Shown one piece after another: positions 17,662-26,101 of a stretch of DNA of 64,000 nt. Position numbers and translations under genes: made by a program. The stretch is from the NCBI RefSeq assembly GCF_026230175.1, contig NZ_CP104208.1, positions 1,550,001 through 1,614,000 on the forward strand. The letters run 5' to 3'. Position 1 is the first letter of the stretch; each line of letters begins with the position of its first letter. Under the pieces are notes generated by a model, which did no database searches, was not told the DNA's origin, and worked only from the letters and a program-made list of their open reading frames with translations. Source of the DNA: Desulfovibrio mangrovi. GTDB lineage: Bacteria > Desulfobacterota > Desulfovibrionia > Desulfovibrionales > Desulfovibrionaceae.

Positions 17662-18663
17662 ATGAACCTCGCAAAGTTTCCCCGCCGCGGCTATGTGAAG
17701 ACCCCCACCCCCATCGAGGCTGTTCCGGCTTTCTCCAAGGCCCTGGGCGGCAAGGTGAACCTGTTCATCAAGCGCGACGATCTGCTGCCCGGTTGTGCCG
17801 GCGGTAACAAGACCCGCAAGCTCGACTTCTGCATTGCCGACGCACTGGAAAAAGGCGCCGACACCATCATCACCTGCGGTGCCGTGCAGTCCAACCACTG
17901 CCGCCTGACCCTTTCCTGGGCCGTCAAGGAAGGCATGGACTGCCATCTGGTTCTGGAAGAGCGCGTGAAGGGCAGCTACAAGCCCGAAGCATCCGGCAAC
18001 AACTTCCTGTTTCAGCTCATGGGCGTGAAGTCCGTCACCGTGGTTCCCGGCGGTTCCAACATGATGGGCGAAATGGAAAAGCTGGCCGCAACGCTGGCAG
18101 CTGAAGGCAAGAAGCCCTACATCATCCCCGGCGGCGCTTCCAACACCATCGGCGCCACCGGTTACGTTTCCTGTGCTGAAGAAGTGCTGCAGCAGCTCTT
18201 CGAGATGGGCCTGAAGATCGACCACATGGTTGTTCCCAGCGGTTCCGCCGGCACCCACGCCGGTATCGTGGTCGGCATGGTTGGCTGCAATGCCAACATT
18301 CCGGTCAGCGGCGTCAACGTCAGCCGCCCCAAGGACGTTCAGGAAGGCATCGTCCACAAGCTGGCTCAGAAAACCGCAGAACTCGTAGGCGTCAAGGGCA
18401 GCATCCCCGCTGAAGCTGTGGAATGCTTTGATTCCTACGTCGGCCCCGGCTACTCCCTGCCCACCGAAGGTATGGTTGAAGCCGTCAAGCTGCTGGCCTC
18501 CACCGAAGGCATCCTGCTCGACCCTGTGTACTCCGGAAAAGCCATGGCAGGGCTGATCGATCTGGTACGCAAGGGCCACTTCCCCGAAGGCTCCAATGTG
18601 CTCTTCCTGCACACCGGCGGCTCTCCGGCCCTGTACGCATATCTGGATACCTTCCGCGACTAA
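17662..18663 (+). CDS. dcyD: D-cysteine desulfhydrase family PLP lyase
   Basis: 333 residues. PLP lysine in GGNKTRKLDF (Lys50), substrate/PLP region GAVQSNHCR, phosphate-binding SGSAGTHAG and the family C terminus GILLDPVYSGKAMAGLIDL...FLHTGG. This family includes D-cysteine desulfhydrase (to pyruvate, sulfide and ammonia), ACC deaminase and L-cysteate sulfo-lyase CuyA. The E. coli DcyD-like end favours D-cysteine, but cysteate cannot be excluded by eye. The first product would be 2-aminoacrylate, matching the upstream ridA. A hairpin and a TRAP transporter follow. Confidence 0.82.
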   Translation: MNLAKFPRRGYVKTPTPIEAVPAFSKALGGKVNLFIKRDDLLPGCAGGNKTRKLDFCIADALEKGADTIITCGAVQSNHCRLTLSWAVKEGMDCHLVLEERVKGSYKPEASGNNFLFQLMGVKSVTVVPGGSNMMGEMEKLAATLAAEGKKPYIIPGGASNTIGATGYVSCAEEVLQQLFEMGLKIDHMVVPSGSAGTHAGIVVGMVGCNANIPVSGVNVSRPKDVQEGIVHKLAQKTAELVGVKGSIPAEAVECFDSYVGPGYSLPTEGMVEAVKLLASTEGILLDPVYSGKAMAGLIDLVRKGHFPEGSNVLFLHTGGSPALYAYLDTFRD

Positions 18664-18673
18664 TTGTAGAATG

Positions 18674-18700
18674 GGCCTGTGTTTATTGCGAACGCAGGCC
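18674..18700 (+). terminator. Hairpin between dcyD and dctP (partial terminator?)
   Basis: ggcctgtgtt pairs with aacgcaggcc (one G-U) around a 7-base loop; then tattaataat. A weak terminator or attenuator that could set a different level for the transporter genes. Confidence 0.5.
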
Positions 18701-18787
18701 TATTAATAATGGGTTAAGGCACCAAGGTATTGTTTTGTAATGTGAAGCAGCGATTCAGGAAGACTGCTTCGGAAAAGGAGAAAGAAG

Positions 18788-19780
18788 ATGTCTCGCATTT
18801 ACACCCTGCTGATCGCATTTGTGGCCGTCATAGTCATGACCACCGCCGCAGTCGCCGGTACCACCGTCATCAAGCTGGCCCACCCTAACGTTCCCCAGCA
18901 CCCCATGGGGCAGGCTTTTGAAAAATTCAAGGAACTGGTTGAAACCCGTACCAACGGCAAGTTCCGCGTTGATATTTACGACAGCTCCAAGTTCGGTAAC
19001 TTCGACGCCGTTGTGCAGGGCCTGCAGTACAACATGCTGCAGATGGGCTCCGCCTCCACCCCCAACCTGGCCCCCTTCTCTGATGACTTCCTGCTCTTCG
19101 ATCTGCCCTTCCTCTTCCCCGACTACGAGTCCACCGACAAGATCACCGACGGCCCCATCGGCATGAACGCCGCCAAGGCTCTGGAAAAGACCGGCATCAT
19201 CGGCCTTGGCTACATTGAAATCGGCTTCCGCAACCTGTGGAACAACCAGCGCACCGTAAAGACGCTGGAAGATGCCAAGGGCCTCAAGATCCGCTCCACT
19301 CCTTCCAAGGCACACATCGCCACCCTGAAGGCTCTGGGCATGAACTCCACCCCCATTTCCTGGGGTGAAGTTTACACCGCTCTGCAGCAGAAGACCGTAG
19401 ACGGCATCGACATTGACCTGAACCTCGCATGGTACAACAACTTCCCTGAAGTAAACAACAACCTGACCATGGTGAACAGCCTTTACAGCCCCCACCTGGT
19501 CATGATTTCCAAGCGCTTCCTCGACTCCCTGTCTGCTGAAGACAAGAAGATCATCCTCGACTCCTTCGAAGAGAGCAAACTCTACGAGCGCAAGCTTATC
19601 CGCGAAGGTGAAAAGGAAATCATGGCCAAGCTCGCGGACAAGGGCGTCACCGTTTACACCCTCACCCCCGAAGAGCGTGCCCGCTGGGCTGAAGCAACTG
19701 CTGGTGTCTACCAGGAGTTCGAACAGCGCATCGGCAAAGATCTGATTGAACGCGCCAAGGCGACTATCGCCGGCGAATAG
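18788..19780 (+). CDS. TRAP transporter periplasmic solute-binding protein (DctP family)
   Basis: 330 residues with an N-terminal signal peptide (cleavage near AAVAG). DctP-family features: VIKLAHPNVPQHPMGQAFEKFKE at the start of the mature chain, FRNLWNNQRTVKTLEDAKGLKIR with the conserved Arg that binds a substrate carboxylate, and WGEVYTALQQKTVDGID. It captures an organic acid or amino acid in the periplasm for the DctQM permease encoded next. Substrate unknown; the neighbouring lyase suggests an amino acid such as cysteine or cysteate (inference). Good aaaggagaaagaag before the ATG. Confidence 0.92.
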   Translation: MSRIYTLLIAFVAVIVMTTAAVAGTTVIKLAHPNVPQHPMGQAFEKFKELVETRTNGKFRVDIYDSSKFGNFDAVVQGLQYNMLQMGSASTPNLAPFSDDFLLFDLPFLFPDYESTDKITDGPIGMNAAKALEKTGIIGLGYIEIGFRNLWNNQRTVKTLEDAKGLKIRSTPSKAHIATLKALGMNSTPISWGEVYTALQQKTVDGIDIDLNLAWYNNFPEVNNNLTMVNSLYSPHLVMISKRFLDSLSAEDKKIILDSFEESKLYERKLIREGEKEIMAKLADKGVTVYTLTPEERARWAEATAGVYQEFEQRIGKDLIERAKATIAGE

Positions 19781-19853
19781 CAAGCCTGCTTTGGCCGCCG
19801 GGCATCCTCTCAATCCCGGCGGCCAATATCAAAGAAGCAACTACGAGAGTGCC

Positions 19854-20345
19854 ATGAGTAAAAACTTGTTAGATAAAGTCGAAGGGATTGTCTCCTCTGC
19901 CTGTCTGGGCGGAATGGCGTTGATTATCGCTGTTCAGGTTTTTCAGCGATATGTTCTGCAAAGCTCGCTGGACTGGTCCGAAGAGTTGGCCCGTTATCTC
20001 TTCATATGGTCGGTCTATGTGGGCTGCAGCTACGCCACGCAGAAGGACAGACATCTTGAAGTGACCATCCTCCGCACTCTGTTTGGTCCGACATTCGCCA
20101 AGTACGTAACCTTGGCCGCTTATGTCTGCACCATCGGATTCTGCGTCTGTACAGCCGTGTGGGGCTTTCAGATGGTCGACTTCCTCGCTGGTACCGGGCA
20201 GAAAACCCCTGCCCTTGAAGTTCAAATGTACTGGGTATTCCTCAGTGTTCCTGTCGGCATGGGCCTCATGGCTCTCAGAACCGCACAGCGTGTTCTTTCC
20301 ATCCTCCGGGGCGAAATCACCTTTGATTCCCCGTCCGGCAATTAA
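19854..20345 (+). CDS. TRAP transporter small membrane subunit (DctQ family)
   Basis: 163 residues from the ATG at 19854 (MSKNLLDKVEG); a longer frame from 19746 overlaps the dctP 3' end and is not preferred. Four hydrophobic segments and the family motif SLDWSEELARYLFIWSVYVG with SYATQKDRHLEV. It pairs with the large subunit encoded 13 bp downstream. Confidence 0.92.
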   Translation: MSKNLLDKVEGIVSSACLGGMALIIAVQVFQRYVLQSSLDWSEELARYLFIWSVYVGCSYATQKDRHLEVTILRTLFGPTFAKYVTLAAYVCTIGFCVCTAVWGFQMVDFLAGTGQKTPALEVQMYWVFLSVPVGMGLMALRTAQRVLSILRGEITFDSPSGN

Positions 20346-20358
20346 AAGGTCTTAACAT

Positions 20359-21639
20359 ATGGATACTGCTATCCTCCTTACATTTCTGGCACTCGCCGCG
20401 TTTCTGTTCCTGAGCGTGCCCATCGGCGTTGCCATCGGTTTGAGCGTTATCGTAGGCGTCTGGGCCGGCGATATGCTCCCCTTTGAGTTCCTGATTCAGA
20501 AAATGGTCAACTCTCTGGACGTTTTCCCGCTCATGGCCGTCCCGTTCTTCATCATGGCGGGCGAGATCATGCAGAAGGGAAGTATGGCCCAGCGCCTGCT
20601 GACCGTTTCCAAGGGCCTTGTGGGCCACATCACCGGCGGCATGGCTCATATCTCGGTCCTGACCAGCATGTTCTACGGCGCCCTGTCCGGCTCTGCTCCG
20701 GCTACGGTTGCCGCAGTGGGCGGCATCATGATCCCGTCCATGAAGAAGGAAGGCTACAGCACCTCCTTCTCCACCGCTGTCAACACTGCTGCGGGCTGTC
20801 TGGGCGTTATGATTCCGCCCAGCGTTCCGCTGATCATCTACGGCACCACCGCAGGTGTTTCCGTGGGTGACCTGTTCATTGCGGGCGTTGTTCCCGGCAT
20901 CTTCGTCGGTCTCTGCCTCATGGCATGCAGCTATGTTCTGTCCAAGAAGTACGGTTACAGAGGCACCGGAGACCGCGCGTCCTTCAAGGAGATCATGATC
21001 GCCTTCAAGGATTCCATTGTCGCCCTCATGGTTCCGCTCATCGTTCTCGGCGGCATCTATGGCGGCCTGACCACCCCCACGGAAGCAGGCGTTATCGCTG
21101 TTCTGTACGCCTTTGTGGCCGAAGGGCTGATTCTGCGTACGCTGAGCTGGAACAAGGTCACCGAGATATTCAAGGGCACCGCCCTGACCACGGCCTCCAT
21201 CTTCCTCGTGGTTGCCACGGCTACCGCACTCGGCCAGATTCTGCTCTTCTACAACGTGCCGGACATGCTGGTGAACTTCCTCGTAAGCATCTCCGACAAC
21301 AAGTATATCCTGATCCCGATTATTCTGGCCTTCCTGCTGATCATGGGTACCTTCATGGACGCACTGGCCAACATTCTGATCCTGACCCCTCTCCTGCTGC
21401 CTGTAGTCAAGGTGCTGGGTATGGACCCGATTCACTTCGGCATCGTCATGATCGTCTGTGCTTCCATGGGCTTCTTGACACCGCCCGTAGGGGTGAACCT
21501 CTTCGTGGGGTGCAGCATAGGTAACATCAGCATCGAAAAGCTGAGCGTGGCCGTGCTTCCCTTCCTGTTCACCATGATTCTGGCGTTGCTTGTCATCGTC
21601 TTCTTCCCGCCTCTGACACTTTGGTTGCCGGGCCTCTAA
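20359..21639 (+). CDS. TRAP transporter large permease (DctM family)
   Basis: 426 residues, about 12 membrane segments. Typical DctM elements: VPFFIMAGEIMQKGSMAQRL, GALSGSAPATVAAVGGIMIPSM, TAAGCLGVMIPPSVPLIIYG, TPTEAGVIAVLYA and MGFLTPPVGVNLFVG. It forms the Na+-driven substrate channel with DctQ. Followed by a strong 13-bp stem hairpin before the next gene. Confidence 0.94.
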   Translation: MDTAILLTFLALAAFLFLSVPIGVAIGLSVIVGVWAGDMLPFEFLIQKMVNSLDVFPLMAVPFFIMAGEIMQKGSMAQRLLTVSKGLVGHITGGMAHISVLTSMFYGALSGSAPATVAAVGGIMIPSMKKEGYSTSFSTAVNTAAGCLGVMIPPSVPLIIYGTTAGVSVGDLFIAGVVPGIFVGLCLMACSYVLSKKYGYRGTGDRASFKEIMIAFKDSIVALMVPLIVLGGIYGGLTTPTEAGVIAVLYAFVAEGLILRTLSWNKVTEIFKGTALTTASIFLVVATATALGQILLFYNVPDMLVNFLVSISDNKYILIPIILAFLLIMGTFMDALANILILTPLLLPVVKVLGMDPIHFGIVMIVCASMGFLTPPVGVNLFVGCSIGNISIEKLSVAVLPFLFTMILALLVIVFFPPLTLWLPGL

Positions 21640-21647
21640 CCGGTAAA

Positions 21648-21685
21648 GGGTCCGTCCGCCGGCACCTCCAGCGGCGGACGGACCC
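21648..21685 (+). terminator. 13-bp stem hairpin between dctM and the unknown gene
   Basis: gggtccgtccgcc pairs perfectly with ggcggacggaccc around a 12-base loop, then ggagattttt. The GGAG directly after the stem is also the ribosome binding site of the next gene, so this may be an attenuator or an RNA stability element rather than a full stop. Confidence 0.55.
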
Positions 21686-21696
21686 GGAGATTTTTC

Positions 21697-22926
21697 ATGC
21701 AGATATACCCCAATCCCAACGGAAACAGCATAATCGGCATCTCCGGCCATGCCGGAGTTGGCCATATTCATAGCCACAACGGATTTGTGCAGGATGATTC
21801 CGCCGGATTCGCCGTGGCCATCGGGATTATCAGGCAGGCATACCCTGCCGACACCACCATTACTGCCGCCTCTGTAGATGCGCGCACCGGCACGGTAACC
21901 GTTACCACCAGAGACGGTGGCACGGGATGCGCAACAGCCCGACGGGGATTCACCCCGCACGAGGCGGCCCGCATGCTCTCGGCCATCGGCCTTGATGCCG
22001 CCTACAGCCAGTCCACCGCCTTCCGCGTGTTCGGACGCATCTACGGTCAGGGCGTGCTTGAAGCACCCGTTGCCCTGCAAGCTGCATGCTGTCTGGCCGT
22101 CATGAACACCTTCGCCGTCAAGTATCCTGATGCCGTCGTTCAAGGCCACGAAGACATGCCTGGTAAAATCGGTGGCTGCATCGGCGCACGGGTACTCATG
22201 AACGACACCCCTGTCTCAGTTTTGGCCATGACCAATGCCAACGAAGGCGGACTCGGTCCGGATGAAGATCTGGAAGGCAACATCGCCCTTGGCGACAAGG
22301 GGCGCGTCATGCGCGAACTCGGACTGGACCGCCTGCCGACCGTCATTCTGGAGAGCAAGGCCTTCGTTCCTTCCCTGTGTCAGGGAGTGGACCATAGCCG
22401 CATGTGGGTCCGCATGAATGCCGAGGCGGACAACCGCTACGTATACGAAGCCCTGCTTGCCGGAGTGAAGACGGCAGACCTGCCTTTTCTCTGCTCGGAC
22501 TCGGCCTATCCTCGCCACAAGGGAGAACTCAGAGTTGCTGAACTGGAGCTCGGCAGACGCATTGTCGAGATAGGCACGGCGTTTTCAAGCGCGAAGACAT
22601 CCGCAGAGAAAGTACAGCTCATGGGTGAACTGGCGATTATCGTCAGTCAGGATGCAGGCGGTGTAACCTTCATGAGTGCCCATATGCACGATCAGGTGGG
22701 GGGAGGCGGCATCATGCCCGGCACCAGCGCGGTGCTGTCCATGCTTGTTGCCGAAGACTACATCCGTGAATGGATCATTCCGGCCTTCACTGCGGACGAC
22801 GCTTCCAGATACATGGCTGTTCTCGGCCATGCCATCCCCTTGCTCGCGGCGGATGCCGCCAAGGCAAAAGCCCAGCTGGAAGAACGCTTCGCCTTTGATG
22901 AAGCCGAACACGCATTCCTCTATTAA
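21697..22926 (+). CDS. Conserved-looking protein of unknown function in the RidA/lyase operon
   Basis: 409 residues; I do not recognise the family. Striking features: a His/Gly-rich N-terminal block (ISGHAGVGHIHSHNGFVQDD, residues ~15-34), a second His/Gly block late (MSAHMHDQVGGGGIMPG), GGCIGARVLM, ANEGGLGPDEDLEGN and several cysteines. No signal peptide or membrane segment, so cytoplasmic. The two histidine-rich glycine loops suggest a metal- or phosphate-binding enzyme active site (inference). It sits 57 bp after dctM and 8 bp before the racemase gene, so is almost certainly in the same operon and may act on the imported substrate. Confidence 0.75.
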   Translation: MQIYPNPNGNSIIGISGHAGVGHIHSHNGFVQDDSAGFAVAIGIIRQAYPADTTITAASVDARTGTVTVTTRDGGTGCATARRGFTPHEAARMLSAIGLDAAYSQSTAFRVFGRIYGQGVLEAPVALQAACCLAVMNTFAVKYPDAVVQGHEDMPGKIGGCIGARVLMNDTPVSVLAMTNANEGGLGPDEDLEGNIALGDKGRVMRELGLDRLPTVILESKAFVPSLCQGVDHSRMWVRMNAEADNRYVYEALLAGVKTADLPFLCSDSAYPRHKGELRVAELELGRRIVEIGTAFSSAKTSAEKVQLMGELAIIVSQDAGGVTFMSAHMHDQVGGGGIMPGTSAVLSMLVAEDYIREWIIPAFTADDASRYMAVLGHAIPLLAADAAKAKAQLEERFAFDEAEHAFLY

Positions 22927-22934
22927 CCAGCCCC

Positions 22935-23834
22935 ATGATGCTTGACGGTTCCATTACCCCGCAGGTTTCCCCGCAGGGAATTCTCTGTGAAATGCTGCCG
23001 GTGCAGCAAGTACGGCTCCCCCGCATCGGCCTGTTCGATTCCGGCGTGGGCGGTCTTTCTGTGCTGAGCCGCCTGCAGGCGGCCATGCCCTGGCTCGACT
23101 ATATTTACTGCGGGGATACAGCCCGCCTGCCCTATGGGAAGCGGAGTCCGGCAACCATCATCGAGTACTCGTTGCAGGCCTCCAGATTCCTGGTCCAATC
23201 CGGTGCGGACTGCATAGTCATCGCCTGCAACACGGCTTCCTCCGTGGCCCTGGGGGCCGTTCAGCAGGCCTTTCCCGACATTGTGGTGCGCGGCGTGGTG
23301 GACGCCGGAGCACGGGCTGCCGCCCAAGCATCCCGCTCCGGCAGAGTTGGTCTGATAGGCACGGAATGCACGGTGGCATCGCGCGCCTATGAAAAGGCCA
23401 TAGCACAGATACTGCCCGCTGCCGAGGTCCGCTCCCGTGCATGCCCTTTTCTGGTTTCGCTGGCCGAAGAGGGGTGGACTCAGGATCACATCGCCGCTAT
23501 GGCAGTTCGCAAGTATATTGAGCCACTTCTGGCCGATTTTGCACCGTACAATCCGGACTGCATCATCTGCGGGTGTACACATTTTTCCCGTTTCAGCACG
23601 GTAATACGCGACATCGTCAGTCCGGATGTGGTTCTTGTGGACCCCGCCGACAGTCTCGCCGAAGAACTGGCTGCCAATTTCTCATTGCAATTCGGCGAAG
23701 AGGAGCACAATAACGGCTCCACAACATTTTACGTTACGGATGCCCTGCAGCGATTTGCCCGTGTAGGTGAGCAATTTCTGGGCGCAAGCATTCCCTTCAA
23801 CTCGGTTCAGCAGATCGAACTCGACAACCAGTAA
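22935..23834 (+). CDS. murI: Glutamate racemase-like amino acid racemase
   Basis: 299 residues from 22935; an in-frame ATG at 22989 after caggga gives 281 residues, closer to the usual length. Both catalytic cysteine motifs are present (IACNTASS and CGCTHF), with FDSGVGGLSVL at the start and YCGDTARLPYGKRS. MurI makes D-glutamate for peptidoglycan by cofactor-free two-base racemisation. Its place in a catabolic operon instead of with cell-wall genes raises the possibility of a different amino-acid substrate or a role feeding the lyase; this is inference. Confidence 0.83.
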   Translation: MMLDGSITPQVSPQGILCEMLPVQQVRLPRIGLFDSGVGGLSVLSRLQAAMPWLDYIYCGDTARLPYGKRSPATIIEYSLQASRFLVQSGADCIVIACNTASSVALGAVQQAFPDIVVRGVVDAGARAAAQASRSGRVGLIGTECTVASRAYEKAIAQILPAAEVRSRACPFLVSLAEEGWTQDHIAAMAVRKYIEPLLADFAPYNPDCIICGCTHFSRFSTVIRDIVSPDVVLVDPADSLAEELAANFSLQFGEEEHNNGSTTFYVTDALQRFARVGEQFLGASIPFNSVQQIELDNQ

Positions 23835-23910
23835 CTTAACAGTATATATGGCACTATTAACCGGCACAATCCTCGCACACATAGAAGGTCCGTTCAGCAC
23901 GGGAGATTCC

Positions 23911-24582
23911 ATGAGTGGCATCAAGAAGCTCACTTATAGCGAACAAGTCGCTGAATACGTCAAGCAGTCCATTCTGAAGGGAGAGCTCTCTCCCGGCGAT
24001 CAGATCAAGGAAGTACTGCTTACGGAACAGCTCGGCATCAGCCGTGCGCCCATCCGGGAAGCCCTGCAGCTTCTGATGCGGGAAGGACTCATTCAGTCTG
24101 AGCCGCAAAAGGCCAAGTATGTGACGGCGCTGACGGCAAAACAGATCGAGGACAGCTACTTCACCGGTGGCGTGCTTGAAGCGGCAGCGGTAACGCAGGC
24201 ACTGCCGCTCTATACGGAAGAAGACATCACCCATCTGGAACAGGTTGTTGAGGGCATGCGCAAGGTCGCCGAATCCGGAGAAAGCCCGGACTCCCTGACC
24301 CAGCTTGACAACACCTTTCACAACATTCTGTTTTCCCGCGTAGACAACGAACTGCTCATTGATCTGTGCCGCCGCTCCTGTCAGGGGATCTCCAAATTCC
24401 TGCTCTACAAGTACTGGATAACCCTGTACACGCCGCAGCAGGTATACGAGCGCCATCTCGAAATCCTGGAAGCGCTGAAGTCCGGCAAGCCTGCCACTCT
24501 GGAAAAAACCATCCGCAAGCACTATACGGATTCCGGCAAACGCATGTCCCAATACGGCGTTGATGTGTACAAGAAAGAATAG
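23911..24582 (+). CDS. GntR-family regulator with FCD domain
   Basis: 223 residues from the ATG at 23911, which has gggag five bases upstream. N-terminal winged helix (SILKGELSPGDQIKEVLLTEQLGISR, then APIREALQLLMREGLIQ), C-terminal all-helical FCD ligand domain (DNTFHNILF, ERHLEILEALKSG). FCD regulators sense carboxylic or amino acids. Last gene of the ridA operon direction; probable ligand: the operon substrate; probable site: the palindrome at 17182-17225. Both are inferred from context. Confidence 0.88.
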   Translation: MSGIKKLTYSEQVAEYVKQSILKGELSPGDQIKEVLLTEQLGISRAPIREALQLLMREGLIQSEPQKAKYVTALTAKQIEDSYFTGGVLEAAAVTQALPLYTEEDITHLEQVVEGMRKVAESGESPDSLTQLDNTFHNILFSRVDNELLIDLCRRSCQGISKFLLYKYWITLYTPQQVYERHLEILEALKSGKPATLEKTIRKHYTDSGKRMSQYGVDVYKKE

Positions 24583-24630
24583 GCGAAACCAGCTGGCGTA
24601 GCCTCTCTTTCCGTAACGAGCACATCACAC

Positions 24631-24668
24631 AAAAAAACGACTGTTGCCATCATGACAGCAACAGTCGC
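24631..24668. terminator. Hairpin between gntR and gap
   Basis: gactgttgc / gcaacagtc (24639-24647 / 24658-24666). The A-run lies on the left side, so it is a better terminator for the minus strand; on the plus strand there is no U-run. Likely marks the operon boundary. Confidence 0.5.
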
Positions 24669-24704
24669 CCTTCATCTGTTCCCTCCGGCCTACGAACCAG
24701 ACCA

Positions 24705-25691
24705 ATGACCACACGCATAGCAATTAATGGATTTGGAAGAATCGGTCGCTATCTTACCCGACTTCTCGCTCAAACCCCCTCCCTTGAGCTAGTGACCGTC
24801 AACGATATCATGCCCCTCGGCGAAGCCGTTCATCTTCTGCAATACGACTCTGTCCACGGCCGTTTTCCGGATGTTGAACAGCAAGGGGATGAGCGTTTTC
24901 TCGTAAACGGCTCACCCGTCCGCTACTCGCAGCTATCCCCCGACAACTGGAATTGGGGAGAGCTTGGCGTTGATATCGTGGTCGAAGCAACCGGCGTCTT
25001 CACGGATAGGCGCCATGCCGAGCGCCATCTACTGTGCGGTGCCAAACGCGTTGTTATTGCAGCCCCTGCCGACGACGCAGATATTACCGTGGTCATGGGG
25101 GTCAATGACGGCAACCTCACGAAAGACCATACCATCATATCCAACGCCTCCTGCACCACCAACTGCCTCGCCCTGCCCATCCAGCATATCGAAAAGCGGT
25201 TCGGCATTGTGCACGGCAACATGACTACGGTGCATCCCTACACCATGCGCCAGCGCATTCTCGACGGCAGCCACCCTGATCAGCGCCGAGCCCGCGCGTG
25301 TGCGATCAACATTGTTCCCACGCCTGTCAGAACACACAAAACCGTGGAAAAAGTCATACCGGAACTACAGGGCAAACTTTCCGGATCGGCCCTCCGCGTT
25401 CCTGTGGCAAACGTGGCACTTATCGATCTCGTATGCGAGTTGGCAACACCGACAACCACAAATGAAGTCCGCACGGTTCTACGCGATGCCGCAGACGACC
25501 ACATGGCCTACAGCACGGCACCTCTCGTCTCATCAGACTTTACCGGGAGCACCTACGGCTCGGTTGTTGACGAAGAAATGACCTATGTAACCGACGGCAC
25601 AATGGTCCGCCTGCTGGCGTGGTACGACAATGAGGCAGGTTTTACCAACCAACTGCTCCGCCTGTTGCTCAAGCTGCACAACGAGTTCTAA
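24705..25691 (+). CDS. gap: Glyceraldehyde-3-phosphate dehydrogenase, atypical
   Basis: 328 residues. NAD-binding INGFGRIGR, the catalytic SNASCTTNCLAL (Cys within SCTTN), HPYTMRQRILDG carrying the catalytic-His region, and NEAGFTNQLLRLL. It oxidises glyceraldehyde-3-phosphate to 1,3-bisphosphoglycerate. The usual phosphate-site segment STGAAKAV is replaced by PVRTHKTV (near 25325-25345), and HAYTxDQ reads HPYTMRQ. This suggests altered phosphate or substrate handling, perhaps a second GAPDH or a related sugar-phosphate enzyme. Single gene, not obviously part of an operon. Confidence 0.87.
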   Translation: MTTRIAINGFGRIGRYLTRLLAQTPSLELVTVNDIMPLGEAVHLLQYDSVHGRFPDVEQQGDERFLVNGSPVRYSQLSPDNWNWGELGVDIVVEATGVFTDRRHAERHLLCGAKRVVIAAPADDADITVVMGVNDGNLTKDHTIISNASCTTNCLALPIQHIEKRFGIVHGNMTTVHPYTMRQRILDGSHPDQRRARACAINIVPTPVRTHKTVEKVIPELQGKLSGSALRVPVANVALIDLVCELATPTTTNEVRTVLRDAADDHMAYSTAPLVSSDFTGSTYGSVVDEEMTYVTDGTMVRLLAWYDNEAGFTNQLLRLLLKLHNEF

Positions 25692-25779
25692 GCCATCCAT
25701 GTCCTCTGTCGGCCGCGCACATGAGGGCAGAACGCATCAGGACAGGCCAAGGCTAACCGACGAATTATGGCAGACAGCC

Positions 25780-25856
25780 GGATGTCGCCATTTCGATTCC
25801 GACTGCTGCTTTGCAAGAAAACAAGGCCTTACGGGTAACTCCGTAAGGCCTTTTCT
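25780..25856 (+). terminator. Terminator after gap, preceded by a degenerate tRNA-end-like segment
   Basis: aaggccttacgg pairs with ccgtaaggcctt (25823-25834 / 25841-25852) around gtaact, then ttttctgttt: a good terminator. The bases before it (gatgtcgccatttcgattcc) resemble the T-arm part of the cassettes at 10.5, 12.9 and 14.1 kb, followed by ctgctgctttgcaag instead of a CCA end. Confidence 0.75.
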
Positions 25857-26101
25857 GTTTTGACACACTTCCAGAGCACACTCACCCCCCCCTTTCTCTC
25901 CCCCTCCTCCCCATACGCCATCCCCGGCCTGAACAATTCACCTCCCTCAGCCCCCCAGCCTTAACACTCCCAAAGATTACATAACGATGCAAAACAATCC
26001 ATTGCATCAATTTGCAATACATAATGCTTTCTTAATGGATGAAACCACATCCCGCATTCGTATCTATTACAAAGCGAACCAAAACAAACAGGAACGCCTT
26101 C
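25857..26101. other. Leader region of the flagellar block
   Basis: Pyrimidine-rich stretch followed by AT-rich sequence with a loose inverted repeat attgcatcaatttgcaat near 25999-26016. It should carry the promoter for the genes at 26102-34187; I found no clear sigma-28 or sigma-54 match. Confidence 0.4.

Noticed and set aside
20317-22149. 610-codon minus-strand frame antisense to dctM and the unknown gene
   Set aside because: Low-complexity His/Asp/Gln/Gly composition, no motif, covers a clear DctM; a shadow of third-position GC.
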